From positions 180,268,698 to 180,332,697 of the forward strand of contig BTPG01000005.1 of NCBI GenBank assembly GCA_036245525.1: a stretch of DNA of 64,000 nt, read 5' to 3'. The DNA is from Semisulcospira habei (taxonomy: Eukaryota; Mollusca; Gastropoda; Semisulcospiridae). Position 1 is the first letter of the stretch. Every line of letters starts with the position of its first letter. The notes beneath the pieces are model-generated. The model was not told the DNA's origin, made no database searches, and worked only from the letters and a program-made list of their open reading frames with translations. The translations under genes were made by a program, and so were the position numbers. Below are positions 12,901 to 19,756 of the stretch, piece by piece.

Positions 12901-14158
12901 TGCCACTCGTTATCCTCTTCACTACTCGCGACAAAGTGAACACAATCCAACTGCAAGAGACATAGATCCTCATGAGCCCCCAATTCGCGGGGGCTCATGA
13001 GGATGTATGCCTCTTGCTGAGACAAGTTTGTATCTATGTTCTTTGTAACGCTTGGTCTCTCTGGCACTGACTTACCCCATTCAGCCCTGACGCCCTACAG
13101 CAGGAGATGGGTCAACCATGATAATTCAAGGGTAGTGCCAGATTAGCTTGGCGCCTGTCGGCGCCAAGCTAATCTGGCGCTGCCCTTGAATTATCATGGT
13201 CCATCCATCTCCTGCAACTGGTGCATAGTCGTTAGATGACGCCTCCAAGATTTGGGAAATACGGCCGTCGGGCTGAATGAGCTAACAAAAATGTCAGAAA
13301 CACTATAAGCGTACACTGGCAGTGAAAGAGACGAGCTAATCAGACTCTATCCTTGGATTATCGTGGTCAATAAGCGCAATGTTAACCCATAACTTTGACA
13401 TTCACGGTGTCCTCCAGGTGCACAGCATGCGGAGGATGTCCTGTACGTATTCGGAGCGCCGGTGGAAAACAAAACTATTGAAACCTTACAGTTCGTCTCC
13501 GGCTGAACGGAAGAGGACGCACACGTATCAGAAAATGTCATGACGCTGTGGACGAACTTCGCCAAATATGGGTGAGGTGTATTCTAAACCATTTAGCCTC
13601 AAAGCCGTGCAGTAGAACAGGGATTGACCGTGAGAGTTCAAGGGTTGTGCCAGATAAGCCGGGGCGCCTCTAGGCGCCAATCTAATATGGCACCACCCTT
13701 GAACTATTGTAGTCGACCCATTTACTAACTTGGTACATAATCCTTAGAGAAGAGCATATTAGCAGTTTGGCCTGATGGTTCAAGGTGTTACATTTCTTTC
13801 ACCCTTTGGCTGACGGTAGTGTGTTTGGCCTAGTTGATTCCTACAGTAATCACCTCGACCAAATACAAAACCGACAGCCAAAGGGTTAAATATAGAGTTC
13901 CTTGAGTTCGACGTTTCTAAATTTGTGTCAGAACTGAACTTGGACCACATTTTCCAACGTTGCAGTGATCCAACTCCTGACGGCCTTGACGGGGTGAGGT
14001 GGTTGCCATGGACGCAGGCCGCGCCGACTTTCCTTGACCTTGACTTGCCTTTGGCGGTGCGCGACACGCAGGAGGTCATCACCCCAAAAGTCCGCTTCTG
14101 GATCGACACGATTCCCAAGATTCTGGGGGAAAACAACCCAGCTACCCTCGTCGGTTGA
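3780..14158 (+). CDS. Secreted carboxylesterase/cholinesterase-like gene B (11 exons, premature TGA)
   Basis: This is a type-B carboxylesterase (COesterase, alpha/beta hydrolase) expected to hydrolyse ester substrates outside the cell. Eleven GT-AG exons splice to 1725 nt, or 575 codons, with all phases compatible (1,0,1,1,2,0,1,0,1,2). The start ATG is followed by a signal-peptide-like stretch ending AGRC. Landmarks are the oxyanion HGG at residues 133-135, EDCL before VYTP in exon 2, nucleophile Ser212 in GESAG, Asp359 in NDG at the usual catalytic-acid position, and His463 in GAQHAED. TGA at 13504-13506 (codon 489) replaces a Trp codon of the C paralog. It would remove the last 85 residues and leaves an intron downstream, so nonsense-mediated decay is likely. 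Copy D is the closest relative. B is probably a recent pseudogene or a truncation allele. Confidence 0.85.
4289..4381. repeat. PAL-A MITE, core only (B intron 1)
   Basis: GACCATGACAGTCGAGAGTG and its inverse meet at GGCACCTGTAGGCGCC. It carries the CGAGAGTGG arm subtype, changed in both arms. The D paralog is at 54284-54372. Confidence 0.75.
4637..4712. repeat. Short palindrome, TTTAAAACCTTATCC arms
   Basis: The arms flank CTCGCTTTCGCTCG. In D (about 54625-54660) the right arm is deleted, so the foldback is lost there. Confidence 0.6.
4838..5370 (-). mobile_element. SINE-2, tandem partial dimer (B intron 1 only)
   Basis: Two body copies (4838-5049 and 5056-5370) share GGCCCTGACGGGCGGGTTAT and GGGGACAGGGAAATCTATTG. 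Only the right one has a tRNA-like head. On the minus strand this has an A-box-like TAGCTCAGGCGGTT (about 5346-5359) and a B-box-like GGTTCGAATCCC (5293-5304). D lacks the insertion: its sequence goes straight from CGAAACGTCTAAAG to the shared CTTATCCGAGACC. Related GTC(T/A)AA sequence on both sides in B suggests a short, imperfect target duplication. Confidence 0.7.
5413..5582 (+). CDS. Gene B exon 2
   Basis: It encodes [20 protein letters not shown], then [15 protein letters not shown], then [18 protein letters not shown] is the carboxylesterase type-B signature around a disulfide cysteine. Phase 1 in, phase 0 out; the donor is AAG/GTGATG. Confidence 0.9.
5620..5830. repeat. PAL-B MITE (B intron 2)
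   Basis: The central foldback is GCAAGAGACATAGATCCTCA..TGAGGATCTATGCATCTTG around GCCCCCGCGACAGCGGGAGC. The right end is GCAGGGAAGGGGTTAA. The paralog is at 55036-55242. Confidence 0.85.
5891..6104. repeat. PAL-A MITE, full length (B intron 2)
   Basis: It runs from ACCCATTCAGCCCTGACGCA to GTCGGGCTGAATGAGTTAA. The core arms are ATGATAATTCAAGGGTAATG and inverse, with loop GGCGCGTTTCGGCGCC. The paralog is at 55303-55516. Confidence 0.9.
6150..6345 (+). mobile_element. SINE-3 (B intron 2)
   Basis: A tRNA-like head (GGTAGCTCAAG, then ACGGGTTCCAAGCC as B box) is followed by a body with GTGCCCATCACCTTCGTGG and TTAAGCACA. The same SINE is at 56826-57005 in D. There a LINE has inserted at its 5' edge. 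Confidence 0.65.
6668..6812 (+). CDS. Gene B exon 3: oxyanion-hole exon
   Basis: It encodes [19 protein letters not shown], then [21 protein letters not shown] is the oxyanion hole; the third Gly of the usual HGGG is Trp here. Phase 0 in, phase 1 out; the donor is CTAG/GTAAGT. Confidence 0.92.
6894..6965. repeat. PAL-F palindrome
   Basis: The sequence ACACTGGTTGTTTCCCTCGA.. folds on ..TCGAGGGAGACAACCAGTGT, centred on GCGCTGATCAACGC. Other copies are at 26096-26176, 49238-49281 and 57573-57642. Confidence 0.8.
7185..7300. repeat. PAL-B MITE, truncated (B intron 3)
   Basis: The core AGATCCTCATGAGCCCCCGC..GGGCTCATGAGGATCTATGC is intact. The outer TTAA ends are not recognisable. The paralog, with a broken left arm, is at 57868-57960. 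Confidence 0.75.
7552..7737 (+). CDS. Gene B exon 4: nucleophile serine exon
   Basis: It encodes [20 protein letters not shown], then [22 protein letters not shown] carries the catalytic serine (Ser212). Phase 1 in and out; the acceptor is CTCGCAG and the donor AGAG/GTGAGT. Confidence 0.95.
7745..7860. repeat. PAL-B MITE abutting the exon 4 donor
   Basis: AACCCCTTTACTGCCGGCAC begins about 8 nt after the exon 4 boundary. The foldback core is weak (CCTCTTGAACTCCCGCAGTCG). The same arrangement holds in D (58413-58530). Confidence 0.6.
8271..8432. repeat. PAL-B MITE (B intron 4)
   Basis: It starts TTAACCCCTTCGTTGACGAG. The core is GCAAGAGGCATAGATCCTCA..GAGGATCTACGCCTCTTGC. The D paralog (58944-59090) has lost most of the right inner arm. 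Confidence 0.8.
8521..8617 (+). CDS. Gene B exon 5
   Basis: It encodes [18 protein letters not shown], then [13 protein letters not shown], matching the FxxAIxQSG helix that follows the nucleophile in this family. Phase 1 in, phase 2 out, splitting an Arg codon; the donor is GCCAG/GTACAC. Confidence 0.9.
8682..8893. repeat. GAGCTGGTGGTTTATTGAGTT minisatellite
   Basis: A (CTTG)n run is followed by about eight units of a 21-bp repeat, some with an inserted GAGCTGGTG. D has only two or three units at about 59850-59895, so copy number changed after duplication. Confidence 0.85.
8894..9107. repeat. PAL-A MITE, full length (B intron 5)
   Basis: TTAACTCATTCAGCCCGACG and its inverse end in TTAA. 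The core is ATTAGCTTGGCGCCGACAGG with its mirror. It lies in the intron that the C copy lacks. The paralog is at 59908-60121. Confidence 0.92.
9160..9235. repeat. (ATCC)n microsatellite
   Basis: CCATCCATCCATC tetranucleotide run ending 23 nt before B exon 6. The equivalent run in D is 60172-60230. Confidence 0.85.
9258..9366 (+). CDS. Gene B exon 6
   Basis: It encodes [20 protein letters not shown], then NATDQIR, with the two-cysteine helix that follows the catalytic serine region. Phase 2 in, phase 0 out; the donor is AAGG/GTGAGC. In the C copy exons 5 and 6 are one uninterrupted exon. Confidence 0.88.
9752..10112. repeat. PAL-G palindrome with embedded 25-bp minisatellite
   Basis: The outer arms are GCCACTAAGCAAGGTGCTCC and its inverse (GGAGCACCGGCCTTGCTTAG). 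Between them are about nine units of GGGGTGAGTGTTGTGGCGCT-ATAGC. The right arm ends 17 nt before the exon 7 acceptor. D has a larger array. Confidence 0.85.
10130..10301 (+). CDS. Gene B exon 7
   Basis: It encodes [20 protein letters not shown], then [18 protein letters not shown] and SVAFR. Phase 0 in, phase 1 out; the acceptor is CTTTACAG and the donor AGAG/GTATGC. Confidence 0.9.
10460..10508. repeat. PAL-B core remnant
   Basis: GCCAGAGGCATAGATCCTTATG is followed by a short mismatched return arm (CTCTGGTGACTGCAG). The same remnant in D is at 63439-63487. Confidence 0.4.
10521..10684 (-). mobile_element. SINE-1 (B intron 7)
   Basis: On the minus strand the head reads GCTGGGTGGCTCGGTGGTAG (A box) and then CCTGGTTCGAACCC (B box). 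The body follows with TTTTCGGTGCCC and CACCTTCGTGGTGGAC, ending AAACGTTTACC. It is a tRNA-derived SINE with a conserved central domain, not a functional tRNA gene. The paralog is at 63498-63658; a partial copy is at 25600-25735. Confidence 0.8.
10962..11143 (+). CDS. Gene B exon 8: catalytic-acid exon
   Basis: It encodes [20 protein letters not shown], then [16 protein letters not shown] and [14 protein letters not shown] sits where most family members have DEG, so Asp359 is the likely acid. Phase 1 in, phase 0 out. The C copy has lost this exon. Confidence 0.88.
11193..11270. repeat. PAL-E palindrome
   Basis: GCCGCAGGTGGCTCGCGCAC folds on GTGCGCGAGCCATCTGCGGC, centred on GTCA. Others are at 29186-29250 and 52258-52350, with a half copy at 38147-38180. 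Confidence 0.85.
11370..11497. repeat. PAL-I palindrome
   Basis: GTAGGTCAAAATTGCACGTG and its inverse enclose GCCAGGACAAACATACG..CGTTCGTCCTGGC. A second copy (27484-27770) is split by a PAL-G insertion. Confidence 0.8.
11586..11718 (+). CDS. Gene B exon 9
   Basis: It encodes [19 protein letters not shown], then [15 protein letters not shown] and PSWAG. YLYRFSY is the conserved strand before the catalytic His loop. Phase 0 in, phase 1 out; the donor is GGCAG/GTACAC. Confidence 0.92.
11826..11952. repeat. PAL-B MITE (B intron 9)
   Basis: The core is GCAAGAGGCACAGATGTTCA around GGCCCCGGCGACTGCGGGGG, then CATGAGGATCAATGTCTCCTG. The right end is GTGACGGGGTTTAA. Confidence 0.75.
12055..12720. repeat. 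(CCGT/CCAT)n tetranucleotide satellite
   Basis: About 660 bp of degenerate CCRT units contain a higher-order repeat, CACTGACCATCTACATCCAT, at about 12411, 12552 and 12667. Open frames here are artefacts of the repeat. Confidence 0.93.
12741..12835. repeat. PAL-A MITE, degenerate
   Basis: ATAGTTCAAGGGCACTGTCAG pairs poorly with TCAGACACTACCC. One loop arm is lost. Confidence 0.55.
12940..13045. repeat. PAL-B MITE
   Basis: ATCCAACTGCAAGAGACATA opens the core GATCCTCATGAGCCCCCAAT..GGGGGCTCATGAGGATGTAT. The ends are eroded. Confidence 0.8.
13072..13285. repeat. PAL-A MITE, full length (B intron 9)
   Basis: The ends are CCCATTCAGCCCTGACG and CGTCGGGCTGAATGAGCTAA. The core loop is GGCGCCTGTCGGCGCC with near-perfect 40-bp arms. 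Confidence 0.9.
13418..13571 (+). CDS. Gene B exon 10: catalytic histidine, with in-frame TGA
   Basis: It encodes [18 protein letters not shown], then LQFVSG, a stop, then [20 protein letters not shown]. His463 aligns with the family catalytic His; C has GAGHADELPYLAG here. TGA at 13504-13506 stands where C has TGG. Downstream coding stays open and correctly phased (phase 2 out), so the stop looks recent. Confidence 0.88.
13621..13735. repeat. PAL-A MITE, degenerate (B intron 10)
   Basis: GAGAGTTCAAGGGTTGTGCC pairs with GGCACCACCCTTGAACTATT. The inner arms carry unmatched changes. Confidence 0.7.
13796..13889. repeat. PAL-C MITE (B intron 10)
   Basis: CACCCTTTGGCTGACGGTAG pairs with CCGACAGCCAAAGGGTTAA. 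The centre is TGATTCCTACAGTAATCA. It ends about 75 nt before the exon 11 acceptor. Confidence 0.82.
13966..14158 (+). CDS. Gene B exon 11: C-terminus
   Basis: It encodes [20 protein letters not shown], then [17 protein letters not shown] and [12 protein letters not shown], with stop TGA at 14156-14158. WP-TFLDL is typical of the COesterase tail. It is translated only if the exon 10 stop is bypassed. Confidence 0.88.
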
Positions 14159-14261
14159 TCCCACCTATCTAAGGAGCAAACTTAGCACCTTCAGTCTGAA
14201 ATCTCCTTGCGTGTACAACGACAGGCAGTACTACTCGCAATGCCGGGTACTGCATGCACAA

Positions 14262-14446
14262 GGGGTTAAGACACCCCAGCGGGAGATGGCTCGACAATGA
14301 TACTTCAAGGGTAGTGCCAGATTCGCGTGACGCCTTCCTATGGCACTACCCTTGTACTATCATGCCCGAACTGTCACTTACAGCTGATGCATTATACTGC
14401 CTTAGAAGACGCCTTTCAAGATTACAGTTCATAGTCAATGAGTTTT
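14262..14446. repeat. PAL-A MITE inside the gene B 3' UTR
   Basis: GATACTTCAAGGGTAGTGCC pairs with GGCACTACCCTTGTACTATC. It lies between the gene B stop codon and AATAAA, so a transcript would carry this hairpin in its 3' UTR. Confidence 0.75.
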
Positions 14447-14449
14447 AAA

Positions 14450-14455
14450 AATAAA
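14450..14455 (+). promoter_or_regulatory. Polyadenylation signal AATAAA, gene B
   Basis: This is the first canonical signal after the stop, 292 nt downstream. Confidence 0.55.
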
Positions 14456-14904
14456 GTGTCATTTTAAACAGTGTGTTCAGAATCATTTAGTAATAATAAT
14501 AATAATTATATTTATAAAGCGCAAACGCCCTGCAGTGCGCAGTGCATTTTCGTCTCTTTACCCTTTCGTATGCGTCTAAATGATGCAACACAGAAAAGAT
14601 CAGACATTTTTAAACCGAACAAGGAACTAAGATTGATTACACACACGACAGAAACATAATTTTGTTTTACCAGTTTATAATACTAAATGTCTAACCATTT
14701 GTCGGCACACGAAATGGCGGCGGGGAAGAACTATCAACAAAAATAATGAATGTAAATAAGTGTTCCGAGTTTCTCTCACGCGAACGAACCCGCTTTGGCT
14801 CAGAAACAACTGACAAGTCCTGTGCAAGTCGCCAGCGGACGCAGACTGTGTTTTTGAAATCATTGTCAAACTCAACGTCAAAGATACGCTGCCGTCAAAG
14901 GAAC

Positions 14905-15033
14905 ATGGATACAAATTGGTTTCAGCAAGAGGCATAGATCCTCATGAGCCCCCGCAACTGCTGGGGCCCATGAGGATCTATGTCTCTTGCAGGTGGATCG
15001 TTTTCGCCTTTTTCCCGGCAGGAAAGGGGTTAA
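14905..15033. repeat. PAL-B MITE (between B and C1)
   Basis: The core is GCAAGAGGCATAGATCCTCA..TGAGGATCTATGTCTCTTGC. The right end is GGCAGGAAAGGGGTTAA. Confidence 0.82.
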
Positions 15034-15199
15034 TAAACACAGTAAGTAACCAAATAAACGAAGCAATGGCACAACACATTGCATAAATCAACACGCAAGA
15101 AAAAGTCTTCTCTGGTCAATGGTGTGCCTAACTAATAAATGCACATACGTGGCTGATGAAGTCAACATTCAAGACATGTCGCATAATTAACAGTTAACT

Positions 15200-15320
15200 G
15201 CTTTTAGCTACCCTCCACCCCCCAACCCCCTCTCCCCACCCCCACCCCCATCGCCGGCCCCCCTCCCGTCCCCACCCTCCACCCACCACTCTCCTCACCC
15301 ACCATCCACCCCAACCACTC
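15200..15320. repeat. C-rich low-complexity tract
   Basis: A CCCCACC-type run between B and C1 with no coding sense. The rest of the 14456-16075 intergenic stretch holds only PAL-B copies, short AT-rich runs and a (TAA)n patch near 14490. Confidence 0.8.
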
Positions 15321-15516
15321 TTGAGGAACCTTGTGTATTCCCGGTAAAGCTGAGATCTCCATAAAAAAAAAAATAAAACTACGGTGCTTAGAAGAGGAAT
15401 AAAAGTGCGTAGATTCCCTTCATTTAGGTCAGTACCTGATTAGGGACAGTAAAGATAAGTTCACCTTTGTTAGGCTGTTGTATTTGTTTGGTGCGACATG
15501 CGGTCAAATGGTTTTG

Positions 15517-15748
15517 ACCCCTTAACTGCCGGGGCAAAGGAGAACGCTACCCAACTGCAAGAGACATAAATCCTCATGAGCCCCCGCAGTCGCGGGGGCT
15601 CATAAGGATTTATGTCTCTTGCTAGTTATATGCTCTTTGTATCTGTTTTTGGTCCCATTTCATTTCAGTTCTTAATGAGAATGCCGGATGGTATGCAGTG
15701 TTTCCAGGCGCTCGCGAAGTCCGTTATCACTGGCAGCGAAGGGGTTAA
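15517..15748. repeat. PAL-B MITE, full length
   Basis: The left end CCCCTTAACTGCCGGGGCAA and the right end CACTGGCAGCGAAGGGGTTAA are both preserved, with core arms around GCAGTCGC. Confidence 0.88.
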
Positions 15749-16075
15749 TGATAAGATTTTTTTTTAAACGCAATTCACAGTGACTGTCAGTCTGTTCCAT
15801 AAACTGTCTGCCCTATGAAGGCAAAAAAAAGTAAGTACATTTTTGTTAAAGCTACATTTTTATTGTGTTACAATGAAAATCTGACTTTTTACAAAAATAG
15901 ACTGTCTTTTGCCTTCACATGGGCAAATTGCTTGTCGGGTGATAATGACACTTTTTTTTTTCTTAGGCGTCAAAAAAAAAAAACTGCTTACTATAACCAC
16001 TGAGTCTGGGATGCCAGGACAGAGGTAGAAGGTAAAAACACACACACACACCAAAGAAACCGAGAAAGAAGAAGG

Positions 16076-16256
16076 ATGCTGCTGTGTTTATGGATGTTTT
16101 GCCTAGCGGTGACCAGTGTGAGCGGTCAGTCCAATGTGACCGGTCACTCCGTGGTCAACACCAACCACGGACAACTCCGGGGATTCAGGACTTCAATGGG
16201 AGACGACTCCTACGTCGACACCTTCCTGAAGGTCCCGTATGCGCGGCCTCCCACAG
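16076..16256 (+). pseudogene. C1 exon 1
   Basis: Signal peptide followed by [20 protein letters not shown] and VPYARPPTG. The frame is intact, 60 codons plus 1 nt; the donor is CACAG/GTACAC. N-terminal residues differ strongly from B and D. Confidence 0.85.
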
Positions 16257-16489
16257 GTACACGAAATAAACTTGACTGAGTAAACGCTTTAGAGCTTCAA
16301 GACTTCAATCGTTGTATCGTTACAGGAACATTCACATTACAAATGACTTCAGACGCTAAACTGTTTATTTTTTTCGACTGGAAAATGACAGACAGAAGAA
16401 CAGATCACAATAAGTGCATTTGGGAATTTTCAAGCTGAATTCGTTTTTATCGCGCAGACTTTAAGCCGATTTCTCCTTTGTACAATGTG

Positions 16490-16720
16490 TTAACACCTTA
16501 ACGGCCGCGGCAGGCGAACGCTTTCCAGCTGCAAGAGAAATAAATCATCATGAGCCCCCGCCGAATTGCGGGGGCTCATGAGGCTATATGTCTCTTGTTA
16601 GTCCTATGATATTTATGTCAATTTTTAGTCTCATTTACATCTGTCTCTTCATGCGAATGTCGGTTAGCGTGCAGTGGTTTTAGACGCGCAATTCATGATC
16701 ACTGGCAACGAAGGCGTTAA
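16490..16720. repeat. PAL-B MITE, full length (C1 intron 1)
   Basis: TTAACACCTTAACGGCCGCG on the left and TCACTGGCAACGAAGGCGTTAA on the right. The core loop is GCCCCCGCCGAATTGCGGGGGC. Confidence 0.85.
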
Positions 16721-16789
16721 TCGTGTTGTAGCGAATTGTACAAGTGAGAAATCAACTCAGAGTGAGTGGTTTTACGTATGCTATGAGGC

Positions 16790-16893
16790 TAACGAGCAAA
16801 GGAAATCGACTTTTGGGGAAATCATCGAAAACACTAAAGTGTCTCCGATGACTCAAAAAATGTCGCATTTCTTTTGCTCGTCAGTATATAATG
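16790..16893. repeat. PAL-H palindromic MITE
   Basis: AACGAGCAAAGGAAATCGAC pairs with GTCGCATTTCTTTTGCTCGT. The centre is ACACTAAAGTGT. Related copies are at 19637-19747, with a half copy at 21476-21514. Confidence 0.75.
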
Positions 16894-16917
16894 GATAAAT
16901 GATGCTGGTCTATAAAT

Positions 16918-17040
16918 TTGGACCAGACGAGCTCTAGGTACCAAACTATTCTTGCACCACCTTTCAAGGTCAACTGTCATGGTCGATCTATGCCTGAACG
17001 TTGTTCGTAGTCTGCAGAGAACAGCCTCCAAACTGAGAAG
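16918..17040. repeat. PAL-A half element
   Basis: Only the right arm survives (CTATTCTTGCACCACCTTTC, then TGTCATGGTCGATCTATG). It lies just upstream of C1 exon 2. Confidence 0.5.
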
Positions 17041-17082
17041 TTTTGACCGTGTGACTCAAAGCGCTCACCACCATTGTGACAG

Positions 17083-17251
17083 GTGACCTGAGATTCCGCC
17101 GCCCTGTACCTCCAGAATCGTGGGAAGGTGTGCGGGATGCTACACAGTACGGACCGCAGTGCCCACAGGGACAATGGTTCCGACAGATACCACTGGTCAA
17201 AACGTTTCACACAGCGAAGACTGCCTCTATCTCAACGTTTACACTCCTAGG
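17083..17251 (+). pseudogene. C1 exon 2, frameshifted
   Basis: It opens [20 protein letters not shown], then YGPQCPQG; the [12 protein letters not shown] end is in a different frame. The acceptor is GACAG and the donor CCTAGG/GTAAGG. Confidence 0.82.
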
Positions 17252-17365
17252 GTAAGGCCTGGCCAGAAATGCAAGCATGCATTCGTTGCTGACAACACTG
17301 GTTGCAAGATATGTGGTGTCCTACAGCCAGTATGTCCATGTGTTGTTGTTGTTGTTGTTGTTTGT

Positions 17366-17580
17366 TTAACTCATTCAGCCCCGAAACACCACAACAAGAC
17401 GTGGATCGATCATGCTAGTTGAAGGGTGGTGCCAGATTAGCTTGGCGCCTATAGGCGCCAAGCTATTCTGGCACCACCCTTGAACTAGCATGCTCGATCT
17501 GTCTGTAGAATTGTAATACAGTCGTTCAGAGGGCAACTTAAAGATTTTGGGGATTTCGGTCCTGGGGTAAAATGTGTTAA
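17366..17580. repeat. PAL-A MITE, full length (C1 intron 2)
   Basis: TTAACTCATTCAGCCCCGAA to GTAAAATGTGTTAA. The arms carry GCTAGTTGAAGGGTGGTGCC and its inverse, another arm subtype changed on both sides. Confidence 0.85.
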
Positions 17581-17798
17581 AATACATTTGCAAAGTAATG
17601 CACTAAAAAAATCTCGCTTTCACAAATATGGACATACAAGTTTTAGTCATTGTAGGGCGGTAATTGGTTTGTTTTCTCATTTCATGGAGAAAATTTCATA
17701 GTCAGAAGTTTCGTTTTCTGTGCCAAATTGTTCATTTGTCTGCTGCATTAAGTCGCGAAGATGGATCGCCTGTAACAGCCCAAACCCCCAATTTACTG

Positions 17799-18038
17799 AA
17801 CCCATTGGCTGTCGGTAACGTTTTTGGTCGAGATGATTCCTGTATGAATCACCTTGAACAAACACTTTACCGACAGCCAGAAGGCCGTAAACCTTTGGCT
17901 GTCGGTGGAGTTTTTGCACATGTGATTCCTACAAGCAACTCCTTGGCACTTCCCCCCCCCCCCCCCCCCCCCCACACACACACACCAAAAAATAAAAAAT
18001 TAAAAAATTAAAAATCATACCGACAGCTAAACGGTTAA
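17799..18038. repeat. Two adjacent PAL-C MITEs, second split by poly-C
   Basis: The first (17799-17892) is CCATTGGCTGTCGGTAACG.. with its inverse. The second (17891-18038) opens ACCTTTGGCTGTCGGTGGAG and closes CGACAGCTAAACGGTTAA. A poly-C/(CA)n/A-rich insert sits in its middle. Confidence 0.75.
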
Positions 18039-18173
18039 CGACTTTCCAGCTCATTAAGCTAATAATTGCCAAACCTGTACTGAACATTACAATTGTTTTA
18101 CCAGTTATTGGAGTTCATATAGGCACAAGTTTTAGCCATAGATGAGACAGACTACTGTGTGGTTTTCCCACAG

Positions 18174-18327
18174 ATGACATCTGACTCCTCTCCCTTGCGC
18201 TTGCCCGTGATGTTTTGGATCCACGGTGGCGGCATGTACGTAGGCACGGGTAACACATACGACGGTACACAGCTGGCGGCTAGAGGCGTAGTGGTCGTCA
18301 CCATCAACTACAGACTCGATGCGCTAG
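18174..18327 (+). pseudogene. C1 exon 3: HGGG oxyanion exon
   Basis: It encodes [20 protein letters not shown], then [19 protein letters not shown]. Frame and splice sites are intact (CCACAG acceptor, CTAG/GTACAC donor). This is the best-preserved C1 exon. Confidence 0.88.
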
Positions 18328-18379
18328 GTACACTACACTCACGACTCATTTGATAAATAGAGAGTAAATTATTCCTGAC

Positions 18380-18455
18380 CTCCCGTTCCGTAAATAAATC
18401 GCTCATGCTCAGTTTAATGATAAAATGCGAGCTACAGCTCGCATTTTATCGGTCG
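18380..18455. repeat. Short palindrome, GATAAAATGCGAGCT arms
   Basis: TGATAAAATGCGAGCTACAG folds on CTCGCATTTTATCGG. A related, less perfect copy is at 19380-19455. Confidence 0.6.
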
Positions 18456-18462
18456 GACTGAG

Positions 18463-18606
18463 CACGAGTGTTGTTATTCCTGCAGGATGTCAGGATGTTG
18501 TTATTCCTGTATGTCAGGGTGTTGTTATTCCTGCAGGATGTCAGGGTGTTGTTATTCCTGCAGGAATCATCGCGACAAAACGCGCTACCGACAGCCAAAG
18601 GGTTAA
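18463..18606. repeat. PAL-C MITE with internally repeated left arm
   Basis: GTTGTTATTCCTGCAGGATG is iterated about four times before the intact right arm (GGAATCATCGCGACAAAACG.. to GGGTTAA). Confidence 0.7.
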
Positions 18607-18818
18607 AACAATGCAAAGCGTTCCGAAGCGTCTTTCTCTTTTGAAACCAACCAAGATTGTTTAGGAATAACAACGACAAAACAGTTTATCCTGTCGTGCG
18701 TGTTCTCCCAAACAGTGTCAGTTCTTATTTTTATTATTCGTTGCATTTTATCCACTGGGCAGACACTCTCCTAGTCTCAGTAACGTCTTATTTCGACGCT
18801 GGCCGCCACGACAGACGA

Positions 18819-18973
18819 TGCTTTTTGGAGTGCCCGTGTCCCTGTGTGGACTGGCCTTGGCCAGCCCCTGCTGCATCAGACTTTGGGGCCATAATCCTGT
18901 TGTCACTACGCGGTACGGACAACTCCGGGGATTCAGCACCTCCTTAAAATCTCGTACGCCAATCCACCAATAG
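18819..18973 (+). pseudogene. C2 exon 1, internally deleted
   Basis: MLFGVPVSLCGLALAS resembles a signal peptide. Then [15 protein letters not shown], a deletion, and in a new frame LKISYANPPIG before GTAATG. Confidence 0.75.
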
Positions 18974-19146
18974 GTAATGTACTTGTTGTTCTTGCTGTGT
19001 GTATATTGTCAGTTTGCGCTTTAGACCCTCCTTTGAATGGCCTTTAGAGTTGTAAGTTTTGAAGTAAAGGCAATTAAAAACAGTGGATTATCACCACTGG
19101 AATAATTTGCTGAATTCTCAACAACCAGTGGGTCTAACATAAATAC

Positions 19147-19363
19147 TAACCCCTTTACTACCGAGAAATATTGAACACCACCCAAACACAAGAAGTATAG
19201 ATTTTAATGAGCCGCCGCAATTTCGGGGGCTCATGAGGATCTATGCCTCTTGCTGCGTCCGATTTGTAATTTGATGTTTCTTGGACGGTGTTGGCTTTTG
19301 GTCGTTGAATGAACAAAGATTTCAGAAACAAAACTGTACGTACAGTGGTAGGGAAGGGGTTAA
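19147..19363. repeat. PAL-B MITE, full length
   Basis: AACCCCTTTACTACCGAG on the left, GGTAGGGAAGGGGTTAA on the right. The core is GAGGATCTATGCCTCTTGC with a diverged left arm. Confidence 0.8.
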
Positions 19364-19636
19364 ATTAATGCACGACCTCCCGTTACGCAAAATAAATCAC
19401 GTGTTCAGTACGGCTGTAAAAATACGAGCTTCAGCGAGCATTTTATCGGTTCAAGAACCTAGATTGAATATATTTATACGACTTTTAAAACTGGTTTACG
19501 TCAAATCGACATATATTTTCTTGAAAGAACTCCTGACCTTTGGCACAGGTGTGTTCAGGTTTCTTTAGCCAGAATCCCCATTGTATCATTGTACAGGGGT
19601 TGGATCCCTAACACCCACTGAAGTAGACCTGGATAG

Positions 19637-19747
19637 GTATATTGACGAGCAAAAGAAATGCGATTTTTTTTCCCGAATGATCCGAAACACTTTAGTGTTT
19701 CCGATCGTTCCAAAAAAATGTCGCATTTCTTTTGCTCGTCAGTATAC
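19637..19747. repeat. PAL-H palindromic MITE, full length
   Basis: TATTGACGAGCAAAAGAAAT and its inverse ATTTCTTTTGCTCGTCAGTA flank CACTTTAGTG. This is the cleanest copy of the family. Confidence 0.85.
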
Positions 19748-19756
19748 TATAGGCGG

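Larger units (their letters stand above)
16076..18327 (+). pseudogene. Esterase copy C1, 5' fragment (exons 1-3)
   Basis: This is a second esterase lineage with its own signal peptide (MLLCLWMFCLAVTSVSG). Exon 1 is 16076-16256, exon 2 is 17083-17251 and exon 3 is 18174-18327. Exons 1 and 3 are intact; exon 3 has the canonical HGGG. Exon 2 is 169 nt instead of 170, and its second half ([14 protein letters not shown]) is in another frame, a 1-nt deletion. No exon 4 follows before a new exon 1 at 18819. It is a truncated, frameshifted relic unless trans-spliced to the distant C exons. Confidence 0.8.

Noticed and set aside
13504..13506. TGA in B as a selenocysteine codon
   Set aside because: The paralog has Trp there, no Cys or Sec is expected in the family at this site, and no SECIS-type element was recognised. 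Simple nonsense is more likely.
15150..15185. Possible hammerhead ribozyme (GCTGATGAAG)
   Set aside because: The CTGATGA box is present, but no GAAA box or stem III follows at the needed spacing. The same holds for CTGATGAG at 48867.
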